Below, piece by piece: positions 7,826-14,266 of a stretch of 27,459 nucleotides of DNA (within the stretch, counting starts at the first letter, position 1; each line of letters opens with the position of its first letter). This stretch comes from a virus. Under the pieces are notes generated by a model. That model was not told the DNA's origin. It saw only the letters and a list, made by a program, of their open reading frames with translations, and did no database searches. The position numbers and the translations under genes were made by a program. The stretch lies in the IMG/VR virus record IMGVR_UViG_3300046513_000329, positions 1 through 27,459 of that record. The stretch is one strand, 5' to 3'.

Positions 7826-8749
7826 TCAGAGCACCCGCACTTTGGATTTGTCGGCGGCACCGGTGGAGCGCGGCAATTGGCGACCGGAAGGAGTGTTCTT
7901 CAGTTCGGTGAACTGCTTCTGCAGGCCCGCCAACGCCGCCAGCACGGCTTTGTTGCCGCCGCCGTTACGCTTGAATTCGCGCTCTTCTTCGGCAGTGGTG
8001 ACGATGTCGTTCACCGCGTCAGTTACGTCATCAATCGGGGCCTGATCGGGTTCTGGTGCGTCTTCAGCGGCAGGCTCAATCACGGCCTGAATGCCGGCAG
8101 CGACGACCAGCAGCTGGGCCAGCAGGGCTTTCAAAGCCGTTGCGGTAGCTTCATCCATTGGGGGTTTGCTCTCGGTTGGGGTTTGCGGAGTGGTTTCGGT
8201 GGGCGAGTCTTCAATGCCGAAACGCTTGAACATGCGGGTGAACATGGCCATGAGCCGTCCGATCTCGCCCTGCGCCTCGGTTTCGCGCAGTGGGCCGAGT
8301 TCCAGCGACGCGGCGTAGTAAGCGGCCCGGCTGGTTCGGTTGGAGAAATACAGCTCTTGAGTGCCGAGGCTGGCCGGCTCGTCAGTTACGGCCAAGCCGG
8401 TCAAATAGGCCTTACCGGTGCCCGCGAAATTCGGGGTGATTTCAATGCTGGTGAACAGCTTCTGGCCTTGATCGTTGAGGTACAGCAGGCGATCGTTTGG
8501 CTTCAGCTGGGCTTCCAAAGCAATTTGCCCAGGCTCCAGATCGTCGCCCTCTTCCACCAGTCGCACGGCGAACACAGTGCCGTGGGAGCCAGGCCAGCGC
8601 TCGTGGTCACACCAGATGACAGCGGTGTATTTGGCCGGGGTGTAGGTCTCGGCGATGTCGCGCAGTTCCTGGGGAAGGATGTCGCGGCCATCAATGGTCG
8701 GGCCGCTGGTGGCAACACGTTTCCAGTAGGAGACAAGGGAACGGGGCAT
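7826..8749 (-). CDS. Capsid scaffolding protein/protease, GpO family
   Basis: A 307-aa protein with an N-terminal serine-protease domain and a C-terminal scaffold. MPRSLVSYWKRVATSGPTID and LTGLAVTDEPASLGTQELYF are family hallmarks. Asp20 and His49 align well with the P2 GpO catalytic Asp and His; the Ser near residue 101 (FTSIEI) is a candidate nucleophile. The second half (about 170-300) is acidic and helical, as expected for the scaffold. It is the first gene of the leftward late operon, so a late promoter must lie between 8750 and 8911. Confidence 0.88.
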   Translation of the reverse strand: MPRSLVSYWKRVATSGPTIDGRDILPQELRDIAETYTPAKYTAVIWCDHERWPGSHGTVFAVRLVEEGDDLEPGQIALEAQLKPNDRLLYLNDQGQKLFTSIEITPNFAGTGKAYLTGLAVTDEPASLGTQELYFSNRTSRAAYYAASLELGPLRETEAQGEIGRLMAMFTRMFKRFGIEDSPTETTPQTPTESKPPMDEATATALKALLAQLLVVAAGIQAVIEPAAEDAPEPDQAPIDDVTDAVNDIVTTAEEEREFKRNGGGNKAVLAALAGLQKQFTELKNTPSGRQLPRSTGAADKSKVRVL

Positions 8750-8911
8750 GAGTGGTAACTGCGCTCAATCGCTGAATGAGCCGCCACGATAGGGAGCCGT
8801 TTACCGCCAAACAAACGGTTGAAATTCAGGGTTCTCCTATTTTCGACAGATAGGCGGATCGCAGCATTTAACCCCGCGTTTCCGGGGTTTTCGCCGCATA
8901 GACTGCGGCCC
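8750..8911. promoter_or_regulatory. Divergent late promoter region
   Basis: These 162 bp separate the leftward capsid operon from the rightward terminase unit, as P2 PO and PP do. P2-type late promoters depend on the Ogr activator. A dyad CCGTTT (8797-8802) / AAACGG (8813-8818) lies near the middle and is a candidate activator site. A strong hairpin, AACCCCG (8870-8876) with CGGGGTT (8883-8889), lies in the leader of the terminase gene and is followed by TTTT-like sequence, so it could act as an attenuator. No clear sigma70 promoter was found by eye. Confidence 0.45.
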
Positions 8912-10954
8912 ATGAACTACCCGACCGAAGTTAAAGAAGCCGCAAAACGCCTCTACCTGCGCCGCTGTTCGGTGAAGGAAATACAGGCGCATTTGAAGCT
9001 GCCCAACATCCGAATCGTTTACTACTGGATCCGCCAAGGCGGCTGGGACGAAATGCTCACGGATGAAGAACCGTTGAGCGCGGTCAACCGGCGAATCACC
9101 TTGATCCTGGAAAAGATCGATCCGCTGACGAAAGCCGAACTGGACGAACTGGAGCGGCTGACGAGCCTGCTTGAGCGGCTGAAAAAACTTGCGGCCAAGC
9201 CTGCACAGGCGGCGCCGTCGGACGCACCGGACGAGCCTCGCGAACGCCAGCCTGGTCAACGCCGTGAACGAGGCGGAAGCAGCGGTAAGAAGCGGGAAAA
9301 GAAGGCCAAGAACGACGTTAGCGGCCTGACCGAAGTGGACTTCCTCGATAAATTCATCTCGAAGATGTATGCCTACCAGAAAGAGCTGTTCGAGGCGAAA
9401 CAGAACCCGCTTACTCGCCGTGTCCGGAACGTCCTCAAAAGCCGTCAGGTCGGTCTGACTTACTACTTCGCCGGCGAAGCGTTCATGGATGCCGTGCTGA
9501 GCGGTGACAACCAGGTGTTTCTGTCTGCCAGCCGATCGCAGTCCGAGATCTTCCGCAGCTACATCATCCAGTTCGCCCAGCAGTGGTTCGGCATCGAGCT
9601 TACGGGCAATCCGATCACACTGAGCAACGGCGCCGAACTGCGCTTTCTCAGCACCAACAGCAGTACCGCGCAGGGTTACCACGGCCACGTCTATGTGGAC
9701 GAATATTTCTGGATCCGTGACTTCGAAAAACTCAGCACCGTGGCCAGCGCCATGGGCACACACAAGAAGTGGCGCAAAACCTATTTCTCGACACCCAGCG
9801 CCGTGTCGCACCAGGCGTACCCATTCTGGTCAGGCGAGGAGTTCCGCAACAGCAAACGCGGCAAGAAGGCTGGCGGTGTGTGGCCGAGCGAAGCGGCTTA
9901 CACGCAGGGCGCGCTGTGTCCGGATGGCCAATGGCGCAAGACAATCACGCTGGACGATGCGATCGCCGGCGGCTGCGATCTGTTCGACTTGGAGCAGTTG
10001 CAGCTGGAGTACGACGAAGACAAATTTCAGCAGCTGTTCTACTGCAAGTTCATCGACAGCACCCAAAGCGCATTCAGCCTCAAGGATCTGGAACGCTGCT
10101 ACTCGGATCTGTCGTTGTGGGAGGACTACAACCCGGATCTGGATAGGCCATTCGGCAACAGTCCGGTCTGGCTGGGCTACGACCCGAGTCGCACCCGCGA
10201 CGACGCCACCTGTGTGGTCATCGCGCCGCCACTCGAACCCGGGGCGAAGTTCCGCATTCTTGAAAAGCACAGCTGGCGTGGCCACTCGTTCACCTACCAG
10301 GCTGCACAGGTCAAGAAGCTGACCGAGCGCTTCAACGTCCAGCACATCGGCATTGACGTCACCGGAGTGGGTTACGGCGTGTTCGACCTGGTGCGCGACT
10401 TCTACGCCAAAGCGACGCCAATTCACTACAGCCTTGAGGCGAAAAACGCCCTAGTGCTGAAAGCCCAGGACACGATCCAAGGCAGTCGCATCGAGTGGGA
10501 CGCCGGCTGGACGGACATCGCGCAGGCCTTCCTGACCATCAAGCGCGGCGCCACCAACAGCGGCCAGATCACCTACAGCGCCTCGCGCACCGACGCCACC
10601 GGCCACGCCGACATTGCCTGGGCGGTTATGCACGCCTTGGCCAACGAACCTTTGAACACCAACAAGCGGCGTCGTAGCCGCTACGTCACGAGTAACCAGA
10701 CCAGCCATGGCCAACCGCAAACGCAGAAAGCAACACGTAGCCCAACCACCGCAGCAGCCAATGCGCTCATTTACGTTCGGGGAACCGGAACAGGTGCTGT
10801 CCGGCAATATTGGCGAGTACGTGGGGGTGTTCCCCAGCGACGACGGCAAGATCTACAAACCGCCGGTGTCGCGGGTTGGCCTGGCCAAGCTGCTGCGCGC
10901 CAACGCGCACCACGGCGCCATTCCGAAGTTCAAACGCAACCTGCTGCTGCGTGA
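8912..10954 (+). CDS. Large terminase ATPase subunit (GpP family)
   Basis: The DNA-packaging motor, 680 aa. The N-terminus MNYPTEVKEAAKRLYLRRCS holds a helix-turn-helix (about 8-45). The ATPase has a deviant Walker A, KSRQVGLT (176-183), and Walker B, VYVDEYFW (260-267). The nuclease domain includes WLGYDPSRTRDDATC (about 420-434), IGIDVTGVGYG and ATGHADIAWAVMHA. The frame opens upstream at 8819, but ATG 8912 gives the conserved N-terminus. Family members are about 590 aa, so the usual end would fall near residue 595. Here the frame runs 80 or so residues further, over the portal gene, with an Arg/Ala-rich tail that looks like out-of-frame coding. Confidence 0.88.
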   Translation: MNYPTEVKEAAKRLYLRRCSVKEIQAHLKLPNIRIVYYWIRQGGWDEMLTDEEPLSAVNRRITLILEKIDPLTKAELDELERLTSLLERLKKLAAKPAQAAPSDAPDEPRERQPGQRRERGGSSGKKREKKAKNDVSGLTEVDFLDKFISKMYAYQKELFEAKQNPLTRRVRNVLKSRQVGLTYYFAGEAFMDAVLSGDNQVFLSASRSQSEIFRSYIIQFAQQWFGIELTGNPITLSNGAELRFLSTNSSTAQGYHGHVYVDEYFWIRDFEKLSTVASAMGTHKKWRKTYFSTPSAVSHQAYPFWSGEEFRNSKRGKKAGGVWPSEAAYTQGALCPDGQWRKTITLDDAIAGGCDLFDLEQLQLEYDEDKFQQLFYCKFIDSTQSAFSLKDLERCYSDLSLWEDYNPDLDRPFGNSPVWLGYDPSRTRDDATCVVIAPPLEPGAKFRILEKHSWRGHSFTYQAAQVKKLTERFNVQHIGIDVTGVGYGVFDLVRDFYAKATPIHYSLEAKNALVLKAQDTIQGSRIEWDAGWTDIAQAFLTIKRGATNSGQITYSASRTDATGHADIAWAVMHALANEPLNTNKRRRSRYVTSNQTSHGQPQTQKATRSPTTAAANALIYVRGTGTGAVRQYWRVRGGVPQRRRQDLQTAGVAGWPGQAAARQRAPRRHSEVQTQPAAA

Positions 10955-11735
10955 GTTCATACCCTCGGCGGGCTGCAGTACGGAAACGATGGGCCGCGCC
11001 GGGCTGGACTACATGGTGTTTGGCGAAGCGTATTTCTACAATGACACCAACGCGTTCGGCCAAGTGCTGGAGCTGCAGCACCTGCCCGCCATCAACATGC
11101 GGGTGAAGGTCGACGGCGGTTTTGTGATGCTGCTGCCCGACAACAAGGAAATGGAGTTCGAACAACACGAGATCTCCCACGTCCTGGACTACGACGTGGA
11201 ACAGAACATTTACGGGATTCCTGACTACTTGGGCGGTCTGCAGGCGCTGCTGCTCAATGAGGCGGCCACCCTCTTCCGTCGTCGGTACTACAGCAACGGC
11301 GCGCACGCCGGTTACATCTTCTACACCAACGACCCCGACCTGACCGAAGAGGACGAGGACGAGCTGCGCGCGCAGATCAGTGCCAGCAAGGGCGTGGGCA
11401 ATTTCCGGTCGATGTTCGTCAACATCCCCAACGGCAAAGAAAACGCGATCCAGATCATCCCCGTGGGTGACTTCCAGGCGAAAGACGAACTGGAGAAGGT
11501 GAAGAACATCACCCGAAACGACGTCATCGCTGCATGGCGTATGAACCCGGCACTGGCCGGCATCATTCCGGAAAACACCGGTGGTTTCGGGGACATCGAA
11601 AAGATCGATCGTGTGTACACGAGTAACGAAATACGGCCGATCTGTCAGTTGTTCAACCAACTGAATGACACGCTTCGCGAAGACAGGCGCTTTAGCTGGA
11701 AAAACGCACCAGATGCAGTGGATACCACTGCATGA
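10707..11735 (+). CDS. Phage portal protein (GpQ family)
   Basis: A 342-aa protein, very close to the 344 aa of P2 GpQ. It forms the dodecameric ring at the head vertex through which DNA enters. MRSFTFGEPEQVLSGNIGEY, LDYMVFGEAYFYNDTNAFGQ, GIPDYLGGLQALLLNEAATL and AWRMNPALAGIIPENTGGFG are family segments. Its first 248 nt overlap the terminase frame. The last codons form a perfect 8-bp inverted repeat (11714-11732). Confidence 0.9.
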   Translation: MANRKRRKQHVAQPPQQPMRSFTFGEPEQVLSGNIGEYVGVFPSDDGKIYKPPVSRVGLAKLLRANAHHGAIPKFKRNLLLREFIPSAGCSTETMGRAGLDYMVFGEAYFYNDTNAFGQVLELQHLPAINMRVKVDGGFVMLLPDNKEMEFEQHEISHVLDYDVEQNIYGIPDYLGGLQALLLNEAATLFRRRYYSNGAHAGYIFYTNDPDLTEEDEDELRAQISASKGVGNFRSMFVNIPNGKENAIQIIPVGDFQAKDELEKVKNITRNDVIAAWRMNPALAGIIPENTGGFGDIEKIDRVYTSNEIRPICQLFNQLNDTLREDRRFSWKNAPDAVDTTA

Positions 11736-11773
11736 GGCGGACGCCAGAGAGAATGCCACTACTTATTGTGGCA
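11714..11773. promoter_or_regulatory. Two inverted repeats upstream of the late activator gene
   Basis: TGCAGTGG (11714-11721) and CCACTGCA (11725-11732) form a perfect 8-bp dyad with a 3-bp centre at the very end of the portal gene. TGCCAC (11754-11759) and GTGGCA (11768-11773) form a second dyad just upstream of the ogr-like gene. They are candidate operators or activator sites for autoregulated late control. The repeats are seen; the function is inferred. Confidence 0.4.
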
Positions 11774-11810
11774 AAATGGTGGCGATCAGCTGCCCCTGGG
11801 GAGGGACACA

Positions 11811-12068
11811 ATGAGAGTTGTATGCAATTGCGGACACAAGGGCCGGATCGCCTCGCGGGAAGAGGTAACCAGAGCCTTTGTAAAACTGTACTGCCAGTGC
11901 CTGGACGCAAAGTGCGGGCACACATGGGTGGCAAATCTGACGTTCTCGCACACGCTCAGTCCGTCATCCCAGACGTTCGAGAGGATGTTGATTGATCGCT
12001 TAAGGGAAATGCCTAGGGCCAAGCAGCGGGAGCTTTTCGAACAGTTGGGATCGCAGGCGGTAGCGTAA
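11811..12068 (+). CDS. ogr: Ogr/Delta-type zinc-finger late transcription activator
   Basis: An 85-aa activator that would recruit RNA polymerase to the phage late promoters, as P2 Ogr does. The start at 11811 follows a strong SD (GGGGAGGGAC). The zinc finger reads MRVVCNCGHKG, then LYCQCLDAKCGHTW, and is followed by the family motif LTFSHTLSPS. The first Cys pair is C-x-C, whereas P2 Ogr has C-x2-C. Downstream helices (FERMLIDRLREMPRAKQREL) may mediate dimerisation. A hairpin terminator follows. Confidence 0.85.
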   Translation: MRVVCNCGHKGRIASREEVTRAFVKLYCQCLDAKCGHTWVANLTFSHTLSPSSQTFERMLIDRLREMPRAKQRELFEQLGSQAVA

Positions 12069-12076
12069 TTACAAAC

Positions 12077-12098
12077 CGCCGACGCACGAGCGTCGGCG
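12077..12098. terminator. Strong hairpin between convergent ogr and immunity genes
   Basis: CGCCGACGC (12077-12085) pairs perfectly with GCGTCGGCG (12090-12098) around the loop ACGA. There is no U-tract on the plus strand. On the minus strand it is followed by GTTTGTAATT, which is moderately T-rich. It sits between convergent genes and probably ends transcription from one or both sides. Confidence 0.6.
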
Positions 12099-12135
12099 AT
12101 CAGTCACGCCGCTAGAGCGGTCGGCTTAAGCAGAA

Positions 12136-12318
12136 TCAACTAAGAGAATCATCAGGAATCGATGCCAGCGCCTCGGTAAGGCGAAGCAATTGCTTTCGAT
12201 CTTCCTCATTCAGCTTGCGATACAGCGCCACAAGGCGCTGTTCAATACTCGAAAGCGCATGCCATTCAGACGGCACTACAAATACACGGGTTTGATCGAC
12301 GTTTACGCGATCCAACAT
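12136..12318 (-). CDS. Small repressor-companion protein, unknown function
   Basis: A 60-aa protein (MLDRVNVDQTRVFVVPSEWH). I prefer ATG 12318 because GGAG lies 8 nt upstream; a GTG at 12324 would be only two bases from the SD. It has no HTH. Its C-terminal half (IEQRLVALYRKLNEEDRKQL, then LRLTEALA) resembles the C-terminal segment of the neighbouring repressor. It follows the repressor on the same strand and could modulate it, for example by forming mixed multimers. That is inference. Confidence 0.6.
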   Translation of the reverse strand: MLDRVNVDQTRVFVVPSEWHALSSIEQRLVALYRKLNEEDRKQLLRLTEALASIPDDSLS

Positions 12319-12412
12319 TCTCACTACTCCATAAAGTGAATTGCTGAATCGAAGTTATCGGAAGGGGGGATGCTTTCAAGCGTTGGGAAACGGAGGATTC
12401 ATACGGGCTGTT

Positions 12413-12787
12413 TCAACCCAAATTTGAGTTCTTTGCAACGTCATCAGCAATGGCTTGCACGAAGCGGCGCACAGATTTTTTGTCATCGGAAGGTAGGGTG
12501 CGATACCTGCTCACCAATACCTGTTCATCCTCGCTCAGCTCTCCGACCTGAACCTCGGTGCGCACGCCAGTAACGACGTAAAGAATATCAAGGCCAACGG
12601 CATGCAGAGCACGTAGATAGCCAGTATCAGGGCGTCGTTCGTTGCGCTCATAGCTGCCTTGGGTGTTCCTGGTAACGCCGCCAATCTGGGCCATTTCTTC
12701 TTGTTTCAGCCCCAAACGGTTTCTTTCTTCGCGCAGGAAATCGCCCGCACCTACATCCGGGAATTCACCCAATGACAATTTTTTCAA
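12413..12787 (-). CDS. XRE-family phage repressor
   Basis: A 124-aa DNA-binding protein, the likely lysogeny repressor. The HTH spans about residues 17-70 (FLREERNRLGLKQEEMAQIG; GSYERNERRPDTGYLRALHA). The C-terminal part (about 84-113, SEDEQVLVSRYRTLPSDDKK) resembles the oligomerisation tail of short P2-like repressors. There is no LexA-like peptidase domain, so RecA-driven self-cleavage is not expected. It diverges from a Cro/Cox-like gene across an 87-bp switch region. Confidence 0.82.
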   Translation of the reverse strand: MKKLSLGEFPDVGAGDFLREERNRLGLKQEEMAQIGGVTRNTQGSYERNERRPDTGYLRALHAVGLDILYVVTGVRTEVQVGELSEDEQVLVSRYRTLPSDDKKSVRRFVQAIADDVAKNSNLG

Positions 12788-12798
12788 ACTTTAGCCCC

Positions 12799-12826
12799 TT
12801 TACAGGACAAATAAACTGGTCATAAT
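12799..12826 (+). promoter_or_regulatory. Early promoter in the genetic switch region
   Basis: TTTACA (12799-12804) and CATAAT (12821-12826) are separated by 16 bp, a good sigma70-like match. It points rightward to the Cro/Cox-like gene and the early operon. It lies in the 87-bp gap between the divergent repressor and Cro-like gene, so the repressor is expected to bind over it. I could not identify a clear operator repeat by eye. Confidence 0.6.
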
Positions 12827-12874
12827 CGGCGCCGTACAAACACCAATCCACACGAACGCACACGAGCGAACACT

Positions 12875-13075
12875 ATGCCCGCCACCCTTACAACCGAGCA
12901 AGCCCGGGAGGCTCTGGATCGAAAAGGAATGAGTATCGCTGAATTCAGCCGTCTTCACGCCTTGAATAAGAATTTGGTCAGCGACCTCTTGAATGGTCGT
13001 AAAAAAGGTCGCCGAGGGGAGGCACATCGCGCCGCCGTTCTTCTGCAAATAAAAGACGGCGTAATCGAACAGTAA
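12875..13075 (+). CDS. Cro/Cox-like HTH DNA-binding protein
   Basis: A 66-aa basic protein with one HTH (ALDRKGMSIAEFSRLHALNK, NLVSDLLNGRKKGRRGEAHR). Such proteins in P2-like switches repress the repressor promoter and may act as excisionase. It is the first gene of the rightward early operon, just downstream of the early promoter. Family assignment is by HTH and position only. Confidence 0.7.
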   Translation: MPATLTTEQAREALDRKGMSIAEFSRLHALNKNLVSDLLNGRKKGRRGEAHRAAVLLQIKDGVIEQ

Positions 13076-13104
13076 TACCGGCGGCAAACAGGGAAAAGTA
13101 GAAG

Positions 13105-13578
13105 ATGAAAAGCCCCATCCTAGACACCCGAAAAGAAATCATGAGCGAAATCATCCGTAGCTATACAGGCGGACGTGAAGCTGCCGCTGCACGCTTGGGA
13201 CTCAAGCTCAAAAAGTTCGACAACCACGCCTATGAGAACGCCGGCTGCAGTCCTCTCAGTGACTCTCAGGTTTTCATGCTTGAGCAGGACTGCGGAACTC
13301 ACCACTTTCCCAATTACGTCGCCTCTATGTACGGCGGATTGTTCGTTCCAGTGGCTGATCCTGAAACGCTAGACAACGTCGAGCTATACGCCCGCTCGCT
13401 ACAGGTAGCGGCAAAACGCGGTTGCGTCGACCAAGCGATCGCCAAGGCGCTGGAAGACGGTTCCATCAGCGAAGATGAAGCCGAACTGATTCTGGACGCT
13501 CATAACCTCCACGTAGCGGCACGGCACGCCGAAGTGCTTGCCGCCATCGCTCTTTACCGCGCAGGGAAAGCTCAATGA
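13105..13578 (+). CDS. YmfL/CII-like phage regulatory protein
   Basis: A 157-aa protein. LDTRKEIMSEIIRSYTGGRE, AAAARLGLKLKKFDNHAYEN and SDSQVFMLEQDCGTHHFPNY are typical of the YmfL putative regulators of P2-like prophages. The N-terminal half looks like a CII-type HTH. The C-terminal half is helical. It is the second gene of the early operon and overlaps the next gene by four bases. Confidence 0.75.
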   Translation: MKSPILDTRKEIMSEIIRSYTGGREAAAARLGLKLKKFDNHAYENAGCSPLSDSQVFMLEQDCGTHHFPNYVASMYGGLFVPVADPETLDNVELYARSLQVAAKRGCVDQAIAKALEDGSISEDEAELILDAHNLHVAARHAEVLAAIALYRAGKAQ

Positions 13579-13940
13579 TCAGTCTGCCTGCAGTACAGGA
13601 ATATCAGGACATGCTCAAAGCTGCGGCGTCGGTGTTTCTTGAGCGGCATCGGTGCGAACACTTGAGCGACGATGAACAACTGATCAGACGTGCCGTGCAT
13701 CACTTGGTATCGGACTTTGACGTGCTAACCCCGACAGCCGAAAAATTGGTTCACCTGGCCTACAGCGATTTGTCCGAAGCCAGCGATCGGCAGCGCCTAG
13801 ATGTAATGACCAGCACACCGACACACACCGTTATCACTGACACAGGCACCGGTGAGGTTTGGGCCATTCCCGTCAGCCTGATTTATGAACGCATCCTCAA
13901 CGCACCGGACAACGGGCGTTTTCGCGTCACCACTCCGTAA
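13575..13940 (+). CDS. Early-operon protein, unknown function
   Basis: A 121-aa soluble protein (MISLPAVQEYQDMLKAAASV) coupled to the YmfL-like gene by an ATGA overlap. The first half is helical and the second more beta-like (TGTGEVWAIPVSLIYERILN). I do not recognise a family. Codon usage and overlap show that it is real. Confidence 0.7.
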   Translation: MISLPAVQEYQDMLKAAASVFLERHRCEHLSDDEQLIRRAVHHLVSDFDVLTPTAEKLVHLAYSDLSEASDRQRLDVMTSTPTHTVITDTGTGEVWAIPVSLIYERILNAPDNGRFRVTTP

Positions 13941-14014
13941 CACCTAACCACTAAATCCCCGATTCCCCATTCCCGTGGGTTTGGGTGAGCTGCACCCGAA
14001 ATTGAGGTTTGACG

Positions 14015-14266
14015 ATGGAAAACGCCCTGAACATCAACGCAAAACTGCCACCGGTGCAGGCCGAAGCGCTCTTGGCCAACCTGCGCGAGCAGTACCGTCT
14101 CAGCCTCAATGACCTCTGGTATTCCGACCATTACCGCCTGATCCCCGAAGGGCTGCGCCACGGGTCGATCCTCACGAACGATCCGGTGATGGCCGCTCGA
14201 AAACATCTGATCGGCGCCCTCGCCGGCGCCCTGACTCAAAGCCTCAAAACAGTGAAAAAACCATGA
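14015..14266 (+). CDS. Small early protein, unknown function
   Basis: An 83-aa protein (MENALNINAKLPPVQAEALL; YRLIPEGLRHGSILTNDPVM). The ATG at 14015 follows GAGG at 8 nt. It overlaps the primase start by four bases, so it may be a replication accessory protein. No recognised domain. Confidence 0.65.
   Translation: MENALNINAKLPPVQAEALLANLREQYRLSLNDLWYSDHYRLIPEGLRHGSILTNDPVMAARKHLIGALAGALTQSLKTVKKP

Noticed and set aside
6730-7911. 393-aa open frame on the plus strand over the major capsid gene
   Set aside because: It lies opposite the clearly recognised P2-type capsid gene; length is due to high GC and low stop frequency.
8837-9811. 324-aa and other minus-strand frames opposite terminase and portal
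   Set aside because: They are antisense to genes with strong motifs and have no family resemblance.
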